NCBI GenBank assembly: GCA_964388275.1
Contig: CAYLZD010000003.1
Coordinates: forward strand, 122,903-186,902
DNA length: 64,000 nt
From: JARYLZ01 sp964388275
GTDB taxonomy: Bacteria > Bacteroidota > Ignavibacteria > SZUA-365
Direction of reading: 5' to 3'
Shown: positions 17,027 through 25,749 of the stretch, in pieces
How positions within the stretch are numbered: position 1 is the stretch's first letter
Layout of the letters: every line of letters begins with the position of its first letter
The notes under the pieces: model-generated
Databases searched by the model: none
The model's input: the letters and a program-made list of their open reading frames with translations, nothing else
Told to the model about the DNA's origin: nothing
Program-made: the position numbers and the translations under genes

Positions 17027-18235
17027 TCAGCAAACCGCGCCGAGCACGTCCAGGTAGCGGCCGGCGAGAACATCGAGATTGTAATGCTCGCGCACATAGC
17101 CGTATGCGCTTTCGCCCATTCGCTTGCGCAGCGCTGTGTCGTCTCTCAACCGCCTGATCGCCGAGGCCAACATATCGGCGTTTTCGGGTTCAACGGCTAT
17201 CCCCGCGCCGGCTTCATCCAGAATTCTTCTGGATTCACCTTCCACACCGAGCACGATCGGCTTGCCGACCCCCATGATCTCGAACATCTTGGACGGAATG
17301 ACGGATTTGAACAACTCTGCCTTTCTGAGCATCACAACAGACAGGTCTATCTCGTTGAGCATTTCCGAGATGACCTCCCTGGACTGCCTGCCGAGAAACA
17401 GAATGTTCGGAGCGCCGCCGGCGTATCGAAGCAGCCTGTCTTTCGCGGCGCCCTCGCCGACCATGATGAACTGTATTCCCGAGTCACCGCGAAAACGACC
17501 GGCCGCGTCGATGAAGGTCTCGAGGCCGTGAGCCAATCCATGCGTTCCGATGTACGCCACGAGAAACTTGTCCTTCATCGGGCCGTTGAAATGCGCGCGG
17601 CCGTTCGGACGACGTTCGAACAGATCGGCGCTGACTCCGTTTGTAATCACGTGGATCTTCTCGGGAGGAACGGACTTGCGCAGCAGATGCTCCCCGAACG
17701 CCGGGCTCGCGATTACTATGCGATCCGCCCGGCCGTACATGTAGCGCTCGATTTTGCGGAGAAATTCCATCGAACGCCTGCTCGCGTCGATGCGCACCGC
17801 CTTTATGGCATCGGGCCACAAGTCCCGGACCTCGAGCACCAGGGGCACTTTGCGCAGGCTTTTAACGAAAGTGCCGCTGACTCCGGCGAAAAACTGCGGA
17901 GTGGTCGCAATGCACACGTCCACGCCGCGCAACTTTTCACTCGCCAGCGCCGCCGAAAAACCGAATGACAGATAATTGATGCTCCGTCGCACCTTCCGGG
18001 CATTCGGAGTCACGAAGACCCAGGTTCTGTATACGTCGATGCCGTCAATTATCTCGTGACGCAGCAATTCCTTATGGTAGCCTGGATACACAATTCCGTG
18101 CGGATGGTTGGGAATACCGCAGATCACGGAGACCGTGTGGCCCATCTTCACCCAGCGACGGCTGAATTCATAAGCCCTGGCTGCCGGAGCGCCCATTTCG
18201 GGAGGGAAATATTGGCAAATGTAGAGTATATGCAA
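17027..18235 (-). CDS. glycosyltransferase family 4
   Basis: The mature frame begins LHILYICQYFPPEMGAPAARAYEF, the exact opening typical of WcaI-like GT4 enzymes, so I take the TTG at 18235 as start; an in-frame TTG at 18307 would add 24 unconserved residues. The C-terminal Rossmann domain has EIMGVGKPIVLG and ESRRILDEAGAGIAVEPEN, the nucleotide-sugar site. It should transfer a sugar to a lipid-linked or cell-surface glycan at the cytoplasmic face. It lies between a heparinase-type gene and the sortase gene, with 181 bases to the former, so it may have its own promoter. Confidence 0.88.
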   Translation of the reverse strand: MHILYICQYFPPEMGAPAARAYEFSRRWVKMGHTVSVICGIPNHPHGIVYPGYHKELLRHEIIDGIDVYRTWVFVTPNARKVRRSINYLSFGFSAALASEKLRGVDVCIATTPQFFAGVSGTFVKSLRKVPLVLEVRDLWPDAIKAVRIDASRRSMEFLRKIERYMYGRADRIVIASPAFGEHLLRKSVPPEKIHVITNGVSADLFERRPNGRAHFNGPMKDKFLVAYIGTHGLAHGLETFIDAAGRFRGDSGIQFIMVGEGAAKDRLLRYAGGAPNILFLGRQSREVISEMLNEIDLSVVMLRKAELFKSVIPSKMFEIMGVGKPIVLGVEGESRRILDEAGAGIAVEPENADMLASAIRRLRDDTALRKRMGESAYGYVREHYNLDVLAGRYLDVLGAVC

Positions 18236-18416
18236 CGCGACGTTACCGGACTGATCCCAGAGTCGGCAAATATTATGAAATCTGCACTTTTTCGATGTTC
18301 CAATCAAGCGATTTCACCGTGACCGGAAAATGCCTGACAATAATCCTTTCCGGGGCAGACGCTTATTGCCCGTCGCGCCGGAGAATGGATTCGTCTCAAA
18401 ATCCGTTTCCGGGACC

Positions 18417-20261
18417 TTACAGAGCCGATTCCAGCGATATTTCCCTTCCGTCTGGAAGTCTGTACCGCAGTTCCCTCGTTCCGGATATCGGAAGCAGTTC
18501 TGGAGGCGTGCCGGCGAAAACAATGCTGTAAGCCGAAACGCAGGGAAATGTCCTGTGCGCGTGAAATACTACCGTTTTCCTGCTACGGCGCGATCCGAAG
18601 GCAGGGTAGAAATCCGTGTCGAATACGCGGGTATTCTCATCGGTCGCCGGATGCAGCCGCGCATGTCCGCCGCCGGGTGAAGCGATCGCCAGACCGGCTT
18701 TCTCTCGTTTGACGGTCACGCCCGGATGGAAATGAATTATGTTCTCGATGAGATGCCGGCCCTCTCCATGCAGCACGTCCGCCACGCATATCCATTCGCC
18801 CCCGACCATCATGAATCTTTCATGATACATGTGCCGGCCTATTCCGGTGTACCCGTCGTGAGCGGCATGAAAGATCGTTATCCCGCTTTCGATCCTGAGC
18901 TCGCAGATCAGCGAGGATGCGCGCCGCCCCACGCGGAAACTCTTCCAAACCTCGGACTGATCCTCGGTGTCAATACGGACCGTGCTGTGAGCGGCGGTGG
19001 AACGGCAATATGATCGCTCCGGAGACTCGCGATAATGGTAGACCCCGGTATCCGATATCAACCTGTGCCCCAGCAACGACACTTCATAGGCCAAACTGTC
19101 GCAGTGAGCATGGCCCGGCTGATAGTCCGGCCCCACCATGCCGCCGTCGAAAATCACGAACAGGTCCGCCGTCCTGTGCTTAAGGAGTCCTGATACCGAT
19201 TTTATGTCGGGCGGACCGCCGCTTGAACTCGGCCGGATTTCGCCGCGCTCCCCGGTGCGCGTCAAGAGTCCGCCCCGCGCGACGACCTCGGCGGGAGGGA
19301 TTCCGAACTCGATCACCGAATCGTTGAAGAGCGGAATGCCGCCGTCCGGATGGAGTATCCCGCCGAGGAACCCGGTCATTCTCGCCGCCGCATCGAGAAG
19401 GAAATCCGGCGCCTGCAGCCCGGCCGCCTCAAGCCCTTCAACCAGATCGAGCATGTCGGACGTCATCACCGTGTGATACATGGGTGTGCGCTCGAAATGC
19501 ATGCCGTCGAGCAGCACCTGCTCCTTGAGTTCGCGCTCCAGGAGTTTCATCCCCTTTTTCAAGGCCCGCGCGCCGACCCGGCCGCGGAGAAACAGTCCGG
19601 CTTGAATGAGGGCCTTGATGTTCTTGAGGAAATGATTCGCCATGGTGCCGCGCTCGAGGTTGCGGAGAAGAACTCTCGTCATCTGCTCGATCGACGCGGC
19701 GAGACGATTCAGGGCGCCTTCGTCATCGTATTGCCGCGAAGGTTCAAGCAGCGGAAATATCCGTATCCAGGAGTCTATCCTGAGTGACAGCACATAAGGA
19801 TGCCACGCCCAGACGCGGGCGCCGCGCGCGCCGAGCGGATGATCCCGCATCCATTCATCGAGAAAGTCGATCGCCTGCCGGGGCGTCGCTGCGCCGCTTT
19901 CTATCAGATCCTGCAGATAGTCGTGATACCCGTAATGGAAACGCCATAGAAGCGGTTTACGCTCGATCGCGGCCAGTCTTTCGATACGTCCGCCGGGCAG
20001 TGTTTCGGCGTCGTTGAGAAAGGTGAAAGTTCCGGACGTCAGGTCGATGCGTTCGGCATGGAGGCGGGACGAAGGCGGCGGTTGTACGGCAAAGTCGGGA
20101 ATCCCGGAGGGTAACGCGAAGAAGCGCGTCGAGAATCGTGATTTTTCCAGGAGTCCGATGACGCCCGCCTTGACCTCTCTGTGAATGCGCCAGTAAATCA
20201 TGGACGCGCGCAGATGCGTGAGGGACCTGATATATATGCCGATTTTCCGGGACAGTGTCAT
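18417..20261 (-). CDS. heparinase II/III-family polysaccharide lyase-like protein
   Basis: A 614-residue protein. The first about 330 residues are helical, as in the (alpha/alpha) toroid of this family, with RASMIYWRIHREVK at the start and MANHFLKNIKALIQAG in the middle. The second part is the beta-sandwich domain with GHAHCDSLAYEVSL, LISDTGVYHY and STAAHSTVRID, which includes the conserved His region of heparinase_II_III. No obvious signal peptide precedes it, which is common for the members encoded in exopolysaccharide clusters. It may trim or remodel an acidic polysaccharide; the substrate is not predictable. It lies 27 bases downstream of the AsnB-type gene. Confidence 0.83.
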   Translation of the reverse strand: MTLSRKIGIYIRSLTHLRASMIYWRIHREVKAGVIGLLEKSRFSTRFFALPSGIPDFAVQPPPSSRLHAERIDLTSGTFTFLNDAETLPGGRIERLAAIERKPLLWRFHYGYHDYLQDLIESGAATPRQAIDFLDEWMRDHPLGARGARVWAWHPYVLSLRIDSWIRIFPLLEPSRQYDDEGALNRLAASIEQMTRVLLRNLERGTMANHFLKNIKALIQAGLFLRGRVGARALKKGMKLLERELKEQVLLDGMHFERTPMYHTVMTSDMLDLVEGLEAAGLQAPDFLLDAAARMTGFLGGILHPDGGIPLFNDSVIEFGIPPAEVVARGGLLTRTGERGEIRPSSSGGPPDIKSVSGLLKHRTADLFVIFDGGMVGPDYQPGHAHCDSLAYEVSLLGHRLISDTGVYHYRESPERSYCRSTAAHSTVRIDTEDQSEVWKSFRVGRRASSLICELRIESGITIFHAAHDGYTGIGRHMYHERFMMVGGEWICVADVLHGEGRHLIENIIHFHPGVTVKREKAGLAIASPGGGHARLHPATDENTRVFDTDFYPAFGSRRSRKTVVFHAHRTFPCVSAYSIVFAGTPPELLPISGTRELRYRLPDGREISLESAL

Positions 20262-20288
20262 GAATGCAGCGCAGGCGATTTGTCCGTG

Positions 20289-22235
20289 TCAAGGAACACT
20301 TGGCAGCGCGGACGGATCCGGGATGGGGGGAGGGTTCCAGGAACCTATGAAAGCGCGATGCCACAATTCGAGACTGAGAAGCAGCCAGAGCTTCATGGAA
20401 TTATCCGCTTCGCCTTTGTCGTTTTCGCTGAGAAGCCGGGACAATTCCTTCTTCTCCAAGATCCCGTCAAGCGACGAGGTGGAGGAGAACAGTGTGTCGC
20501 ACAGGAAATCGCGCTGCGTATCGCGCATCCATCCACGCACGGGGGGGCTGTATCCTGTCTTCTTTCTCGCAAGTATTTCGGGAGGAAAGGAGTCCTTATA
20601 CGCCCTGCGGAGTATCGACTTGCGGGTCAGGCGACGCAGCTTGTCGCCCGGCGGAAGTGCCAATGCGAATTCGACCAGGCGGTGATCGAGAAAAGGAACC
20701 CGCATTTCAACCGCATTGGCCATGGAAGTCTTGTCCATGTTCTCGAGATTCAGGCATGGCAGGAAAGCGCGCAGGTCTGTTATCAGCATCCTGTCGAGGA
20801 CCGGCGCCTTCGCGCTGCGTTCCAGCAGGGAGCGGTGGCAGGCGTAGAGATCCTCGGGAGGCGCGACTCCGGAAGCCGGATTCAGAAGCTGGAGCTGCTC
20901 TTCGTGTCCGATGTAGGTGGACAATCCGAAAAAGTTCTCCGGAAACGGGCGGTAGACATTGGAAAGCAGTATCTCCGCCCTGCGGGTGCGGCGCAGCGAC
21001 AGCGCGCCGGCTCTGCGCAGGCGTCTGATTCCGTTTCTCAGGGAAGAGAACACCGGCGAACCCACGCCGCTCAACCGCCTGCCGTACAGCGCGGCCGGAT
21101 AGCGGGGATAACCCGCGAGAATCTCGTCCGCGCCCATGCCCGATAACAGGACGGTGAGCGAGGATTTGGCCGCTTTCGTCAGCGCAAGATTGGTGATGAC
21201 TGTCGGATCGCCCAGCGGCTCGTCGAGGTGCCAGATCGCGCGGTTCAGCAGCGCCGGCACATCCGCGTCGATTCTCCGTTCGGTCAGCGAGGCGCCGAAA
21301 AATGCGGCGGCTTTCCTCGCGAAAGGAAGATCGTCCTTGAAGATGTCCTGCGCTCTGCCGGAATCCGCATAAGTCGCCGTAAAAGCCTGCACATCGGATC
21401 CCGCGGCGCGCATGGCGGCGAGGATGGCCGTGGAGTCGATGCCGCCGCTCAACAACAGGCCCAAAGGCACGTCGCTGACGAGCTGTGAGCGGACGGACTC
21501 CTCGAAGAGCTGCCTGAATGCGCGGGCTCTTTCCGTCGCGTCCGTGGGAAGTTCGGGTCGAGTGCAATCCGCCGGATGCCAGTATTCGCCTCTTTCGATA
21601 CGGCCGCCGTGGAGGCGCAGCCAGCAACCGGGTTCCAGCCTGTAGATGCCTTCGAATAGCGTGTCGGCGCCGGGCGTCCAGAGAAAGGCGAGGTATAACG
21701 GAAGCATATCGAGCCGGAGATTCCTGAGACGCGGCTTTGCGGCAAGCAGGGCTTTAGCCTCGGACGCGAAAATGAAAGACGCGCCCGTCGATGCGTAATA
21801 GAAGGGCTTGATGCCGAGATGGTCGCGCGCGGCAAAGAGCGTCCTTTTTTCAACATCCCAGACGGCGAAGGCGAATTGACCCGCCAGCCGCTCCAATATG
21901 CGTTCTCCATGAACCGCGAATCCTTCGAGGAGCACCTCCGCGTCGGAACGCGTCCTGAAACGCGCGCCTCCTCTCTCCAGTTCCGTCTGCAGTTCCCTGA
22001 AGTTGAAGATCTCGCCGTTGAAGACGAGCGCATACCGGCCGTCGGCGCTTCTCATCGGCTGCCGCGCGGCCGGAGACGGATCGATCACTTTCAGGCGCCG
22101 GTGTCCGAAAGCCGCGTCGCCGGACGAGGACATCCAAACCGCTCCGTCATCCGGTCCGCGATGATACAGAGTCTGCGTCATCAGGCGCAGCGACTCTTCA
22201 TCCACTTCTCCGACCATGCCGGCTATGCCGCACAT
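20289..22235 (-). CDS. asnB: glutamine-hydrolysing asparagine synthase-type amidotransferase
   Basis: The 648-residue protein begins MCGIAG, where Cys2 is the glutaminase nucleophile, followed by RGPDDG and FNGEIFNF of the class II amidotransferase domain. The synthetase half contains the ATP-binding SGGIDS at about 262-267 and later KTSMANAVEMRVPFLDH. Classic members make asparagine from aspartate; members in polysaccharide clusters are thought to amidate uronic-acid sugars or glycans. The setting beside a heparinase-type gene, GT4 and a PorU2-like sortase favours the glycan role. The J-domain gene ends 31 bases upstream. Confidence 0.88.
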   Translation of the reverse strand: MCGIAGMVGEVDEESLRLMTQTLYHRGPDDGAVWMSSSGDAAFGHRRLKVIDPSPAARQPMRSADGRYALVFNGEIFNFRELQTELERGGARFRTRSDAEVLLEGFAVHGERILERLAGQFAFAVWDVEKRTLFAARDHLGIKPFYYASTGASFIFASEAKALLAAKPRLRNLRLDMLPLYLAFLWTPGADTLFEGIYRLEPGCWLRLHGGRIERGEYWHPADCTRPELPTDATERARAFRQLFEESVRSQLVSDVPLGLLLSGGIDSTAILAAMRAAGSDVQAFTATYADSGRAQDIFKDDLPFARKAAAFFGASLTERRIDADVPALLNRAIWHLDEPLGDPTVITNLALTKAAKSSLTVLLSGMGADEILAGYPRYPAALYGRRLSGVGSPVFSSLRNGIRRLRRAGALSLRRTRRAEILLSNVYRPFPENFFGLSTYIGHEEQLQLLNPASGVAPPEDLYACHRSLLERSAKAPVLDRMLITDLRAFLPCLNLENMDKTSMANAVEMRVPFLDHRLVEFALALPPGDKLRRLTRKSILRRAYKDSFPPEILARKKTGYSPPVRGWMRDTQRDFLCDTLFSSTSSLDGILEKKELSRLLSENDKGEADNSMKLWLLLSLELWHRAFIGSWNPPPIPDPSALPSVP

Positions 22236-22266
22236 TCGGCGCTTCCTCTTGCGTCCGGCCGACGGG

Positions 22267-22749
22267 TCACCCGGGTTTCCTTCGCCTTTTGATTATGTGA
22301 TAAGCCTCGGTGATCAGTTTCGCTTTCTCCGCCGCTTGCCTTTGCTTGTCTTCCGGCAGCGCTGAAGTCTTGTCGGGGTGGTAACGGCGCATCAGGGATT
22401 TGTATGCGGCGCTGACCTGGGCGTCCGTAGCGGAACGCGTCACTCCGAGGATGGAGTAATAATGGGCATCGTCTTTCTCTCCGGGTTTCCGCCTGCCTCG
22501 CGCTCCGCCGCCCGCATTAGAACCTCCGGAGGCGCCGCCGTCGCGCCGGCCTCCTTGTCCGCCCGGCTTCCCAGCGCCTGCTGACTGGGAAGCGCGGGCT
22601 CTTTGCGCGCCGGACTCGCCGGCGGAACGCTTCAGCTCGGCGTCGAAATCGGCAAGTTCCTGTTCGTTGCGGGTCAACCGCTCGTATGCGTCATTGACCG
22701 CGCTCTTTAAAATCCGGTTCATCCGTCTAAATATCTGGCTGTACGACAT
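22267..22749 (-). CDS. J-domain (DnaJ-like) protein
   Basis: A 160-residue protein with its J domain at the C-terminus (about 95-155): YYSILGVTRSATDAQVSAAY, then RRYHPDKTSA with the HPD triad that stimulates DnaK ATPase. The N-terminal about 50 residues are helical and charged, and a Gly/Ala/Ser-rich low-complexity linker separates the two. It lacks the zinc finger and C-terminal substrate domains of true DnaJ, so it is a specialised co-chaperone whose N-terminus probably picks the client. AAGGAGG lies 5 bases before the ATG, one of the strongest ribosome-binding sites seen here. Confidence 0.87.
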   Translation of the reverse strand: MSYSQIFRRMNRILKSAVNDAYERLTRNEQELADFDAELKRSAGESGAQRARASQSAGAGKPGGQGGRRDGGASGGSNAGGGARGRRKPGEKDDAHYYSILGVTRSATDAQVSAAYKSLMRRYHPDKTSALPEDKQRQAAEKAKLITEAYHIIKRRRKPG

Positions 22750-22758
22750 TGGGCCTCC

Positions 22759-23460
22759 TTAAGGAATGATGCGCGCGAGCGCGACGATCGCCGCCGTTTC
22801 GCTTCGCAGCCGCCTTGGACCCAGACTCGCCGCGATTGCGCCGGCTGCGCGCGCGCACTCGACCTCAATATCGGTAAAACCGCCTTCAGGTCCGATGAAC
22901 ACTGCTATCGGGGAGCTTTCGTCCTTGTCCGAGGCCGACGGTCCCGGCATTTCGTGAGAGGATTCATGGAATAAGCGGAGGGAATGGTCTGAAAGTTTAT
23001 GCAGTGTATCCCGGAAGTCCTCGATTTCCTCCACCTCCGGCCAGCGGCAGCGACGGCATTGTTTCATCGCGGCGCGGGCGATTTCCCTCCAGCGGTCCGT
23101 TTTGCCTGACGTGTGGATGCATCGTTCGGTGCGCATGGGCAGAATTCTGTTCACGCCCAGTTCCACGGCCTTTTCGACAATCCAGTCCATTCGTCCCGGA
23201 TTTTTCAGAACCGCCTGCACAAGTGTGACGTTCCGGGCAGGTTCATTCATGCGGGATATCCGCTCTTCCACCGCGCAACGGGCTTCATTCCCCTGTATCC
23301 CGTCGAGTCGCGCGCGGTACATCGTTCCGCAACCGTCCGCGACCAGCAGTTCATCCCCCTTGCGCAATCGCGCGACACGCGAGAGGTGATGTGTCTCGCC
23401 CGCATCGAGCGTTATCAAACCGCCGCGGCATCTTTCGGGCGGAGCGTGGAAAGTTTCCAT
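22759..23460 (-). CDS. rsmE: 16S rRNA m3U1498 methyltransferase
   Basis: A 233-residue SPOUT-family enzyme. The N-terminal PUA-like part reads METFHAPPERC to LDAGETHHLSRVARLRKGDEL; the knotted C-terminal SAM site shows FIGPEGGFTDIEVE and SLGPRRLRSETAAIVAL, both diagnostic for RsmE. It methylates N3 of U1498 in the 30S decoding region. The start ATG at 23460 shares its A with the TGA of the preceding outer-membrane protein gene, so translation is probably coupled. An earlier start would add an unconserved extension. The J-domain gene follows after 9 bases. Confidence 0.93.
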   Translation of the reverse strand: METFHAPPERCRGGLITLDAGETHHLSRVARLRKGDELLVADGCGTMYRARLDGIQGNEARCAVEERISRMNEPARNVTLVQAVLKNPGRMDWIVEKAVELGVNRILPMRTERCIHTSGKTDRWREIARAAMKQCRRCRWPEVEEIEDFRDTLHKLSDHSLRLFHESSHEMPGPSASDKDESSPIAVFIGPEGGFTDIEVECARAAGAIAASLGPRRLRSETAAIVALARIIP

Positions 23461-24866
23461 CAGAAAGCCGCCCCGATGTCTATCACCCATTCCCCGCGGC
23501 CGCGCTCATCCCATGCGCGGTCGAGCCGCACAACTATGCTGTACGGCAGAACCGCGTGCAGACCGGCCCCGAATCCCGACGGCACTCCGCCGCGGCCGGG
23601 TGTCTCGTTCCTGTCCCACACAGACCCTGCGTCCGCAAAGACGGCGGCGAACAAGGCGAGCTTCCAGACCGCGAATTCCCTGTATGGAATCCCCGGTATG
23701 GTGATGTACTGGAAAGGAATAACCGGATAGCGCAACTCCAGGGAAACTCCGGCGATGTTCTCGCCCTCTATCTCCTCCTCGAAATGCCCCCTGATGCGTT
23801 CGGAGAAACCGAAGAATCCGTGAGCGTAATTCGGGAGGGCTGGTCCGCTGGTCAGGCGGGTATGAAGCCGGCCTCCAAGGGACAATCCCCAGCCCAAAGG
23901 GAGGTAGGCGCGCGCGTCGGCCGACCATGCGAAATAGTCCACGTCCCCGAAACCGATGCCGTGCTTGGCGAGCGACGCGACCCCGTAAAAACCCTGCGTG
24001 GGATACTCGCGCAGGTTGCGGGAGTCATGCCGGAAACCTGCGCCCAACCACAGCGAGCGGTCGATCCCCGAGGACGACGCGGTTCTGCCGGGACGTTTGT
24101 CCGCGACTTCGGTGTACTGAAAGCCTCCGTTCACCCATACGCTTCTATAAGCGTCGAAACGTTTGCCCAGCGTCAATCCAGTCTTGTAATGGTTCTCGTG
24201 AAAATTCGGCCCCTGCTCCCGGGAGATTGCGCTTTTGTTTTCCAGCCGCTGATACCCCGCCGCAGCTTCGAGAAAAAGTTGGCTGCGTCCGAATATCCAC
24301 GGATTCGAATAAAAAAGACTGACCCAGGGCTCGTAACCGAGCACGAATCCGGCGAAAATCTTCTCGTTCCAACCGCGGAAATTCTCATGCTTCACTCCGA
24401 GGCCGTAATACCAATGCCGGATGTCCCGATCCACTATTCCGATCATCGGCGCCGGGTAAAGATGCCACCTCTCCTCGACGGCGACCACCAGCACCGAGGT
24501 ATCCAGGGGAGGCATCGTCACCGAAACCCGGGTGAACAGACCCAAGCTGTATATTCTCTGCTCGCAATAGGCGATTTCGGCGGGACCCGCGGTGTCGCCC
24601 TTTTGAAGTGGTATTTCGCGGAGAATTATCTCGGGAGCCGTGACGGTATTGCCGAAAATCGCTATTCCCGCCACCACGGAGGCCGCCGCAGGCCGGCCGG
24701 TCCCTCCGCCATGCGCCGAAGTGTCGGACGACGATTCCGTCTGGGAAACAGACCCGGCATAAGCGCAGAGGAACAGCAGCGCCGTGAGCGCCCCCCGTGG
24801 CAATGCAGGGACGAAGAATTCAGAGTCGAATGCGGAAAACCGCTTCGGGTTCGAGTTCCGTTTCAC
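23460..24866 (-). CDS. BamA/TamA-family outer membrane protein
   Basis: This 468-residue protein has a signal peptide (ending AGSVSQ), one POTRA-like domain at about 50-125 (VAGIAIFGNTVTAPEIILRE ... VAVEERW), and a beta-barrel for the rest, ending in DIGAAF with the C-terminal Phe typical of outer membrane barrels. Bacterial surface-antigen family members insert or translocate proteins and lipids at the outer membrane. With one POTRA instead of the five of BamA it is not the main BamA. It overlaps the preceding gene by 47 bases and the rsmE start by one base. Confidence 0.82.
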   Translation of the reverse strand: MKRNSNPKRFSAFDSEFFVPALPRGALTALLFLCAYAGSVSQTESSSDTSAHGGGTGRPAAASVVAGIAIFGNTVTAPEIILREIPLQKGDTAGPAEIAYCEQRIYSLGLFTRVSVTMPPLDTSVLVVAVEERWHLYPAPMIGIVDRDIRHWYYGLGVKHENFRGWNEKIFAGFVLGYEPWVSLFYSNPWIFGRSQLFLEAAAGYQRLENKSAISREQGPNFHENHYKTGLTLGKRFDAYRSVWVNGGFQYTEVADKRPGRTASSSGIDRSLWLGAGFRHDSRNLREYPTQGFYGVASLAKHGIGFGDVDYFAWSADARAYLPLGWGLSLGGRLHTRLTSGPALPNYAHGFFGFSERIRGHFEEEIEGENIAGVSLELRYPVIPFQYITIPGIPYREFAVWKLALFAAVFADAGSVWDRNETPGRGGVPSGFGAGLHAVLPYSIVVRLDRAWDERGRGEWVIDIGAAF

Positions 24867-25749
24867 CGGTCGGAAGTCTCCGCAAGTAGACGCGCGATTC
24901 CATGGATACGGCTGAATTGAACCGCGCGGCAGCCCAAGCGGCGTCCACTGCGCTGAGAAAGTGATTCAGCAGCACGAGATTCAGGAAAGTGTCGGCGCTG
25001 TTGAAGAAATCGTTCGCCTTCCCACGCATGTCCGAATACATCCTGAACATCGGCGAGATATCCCGGTAGTAACCGTCGTTCTTGTCGGTCCATCCGAAGG
25101 AGTACTGGTCGTACTTTCCGATCAATTCAAAGTACTGCTGGTCGCCGTGCCTCGGCAAACGATGCGAGAATGGGTGTATGGACATCTCCACCGCGTTGAG
25201 CTGATCCCAGTTGACCCGCTCCCAGGGCTTGTAGCGGTTCTCGGGATCCGGCAGGATCTCTATGGGCGTGGTGTTCTCGCCGCCGGGCAGGCTCCGGGCG
25301 TTCTCATTCAGCCATTCGGCATACTTGACGGCGCTCCAATTCGCGTCGGCGTAGGATTCGAAGAGCGCGGTCTGATTGTCGCCTTTGTTCAGATAATCCA
25401 CCCTGAAGTACCAGGCGGCGGCTTCGGCAGCGAGAAACGCCGCGGCCGGCAGATAGCTTTCCGCATACGCCTCGCCCGCGCCCGGCAGGAGCAAGGACAG
25501 CCCGCCTGCAAGGAGCGGCGATTTTCTGCGGGGCCCGGCGCTTTCGGCGGTGGATACGCCTTGACTGTTGTACGCTTTCGGCTCGCCCAAACCCGACGCA
25601 TCGAGTTTCATACCGAGCCTGTAGGTCGGCTGCGAGGCGGCATCCTGGGCCTTCGAATCCGCGGCGCGGACGGCCAGCAGCAAGGCCGCGGCAAGCAGGA
25701 CGCGCGCGATCATACGCGGACCGGCAATGATATCAGAAAGGCGTTTCAT
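24820..25749 (-). CDS. hypothetical envelope protein with signal peptide
   Basis: A 309-residue protein with an N-terminal signal (IARVLLAAALLLAVRAADSKAQ) and a hydrophobic pair of segments at about 75-115 (SPLLAGGLSLLLPGAGEAYA, then AAAFLAAEAAAWYF) that resembles DUF5683-type membrane proteins of Bacteroidota. The rest is polar and aromatic-rich. Function is unknown. The ATG at 25749 follows GAGGACG and lies inside the last codons of dnaB (17-base overlap); the 3' end overlaps the BamA-like gene by 47 bases. These overlaps argue that the two envelope proteins are made together, perhaps for the same outer-membrane task. Confidence 0.75.
   Translation of the reverse strand: MKRLSDIIAGPRMIARVLLAAALLLAVRAADSKAQDAASQPTYRLGMKLDASGLGEPKAYNSQGVSTAESAGPRRKSPLLAGGLSLLLPGAGEAYAESYLPAAAFLAAEAAAWYFRVDYLNKGDNQTALFESYADANWSAVKYAEWLNENARSLPGGENTTPIEILPDPENRYKPWERVNWDQLNAVEMSIHPFSHRLPRHGDQQYFELIGKYDQYSFGWTDKNDGYYRDISPMFRMYSDMRGKANDFFNSADTFLNLVLLNHFLSAVDAAWAAARFNSAVSMESRVYLRRLPTGETELEPEAVFRIRL

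Noticed and set aside
23391..24920. Long plus-strand open frame (509 codons) antisense to the BamA-like gene
   Set aside because: No recognisable motif, and the opposite strand has a signal peptide, POTRA and barrel end in frame.
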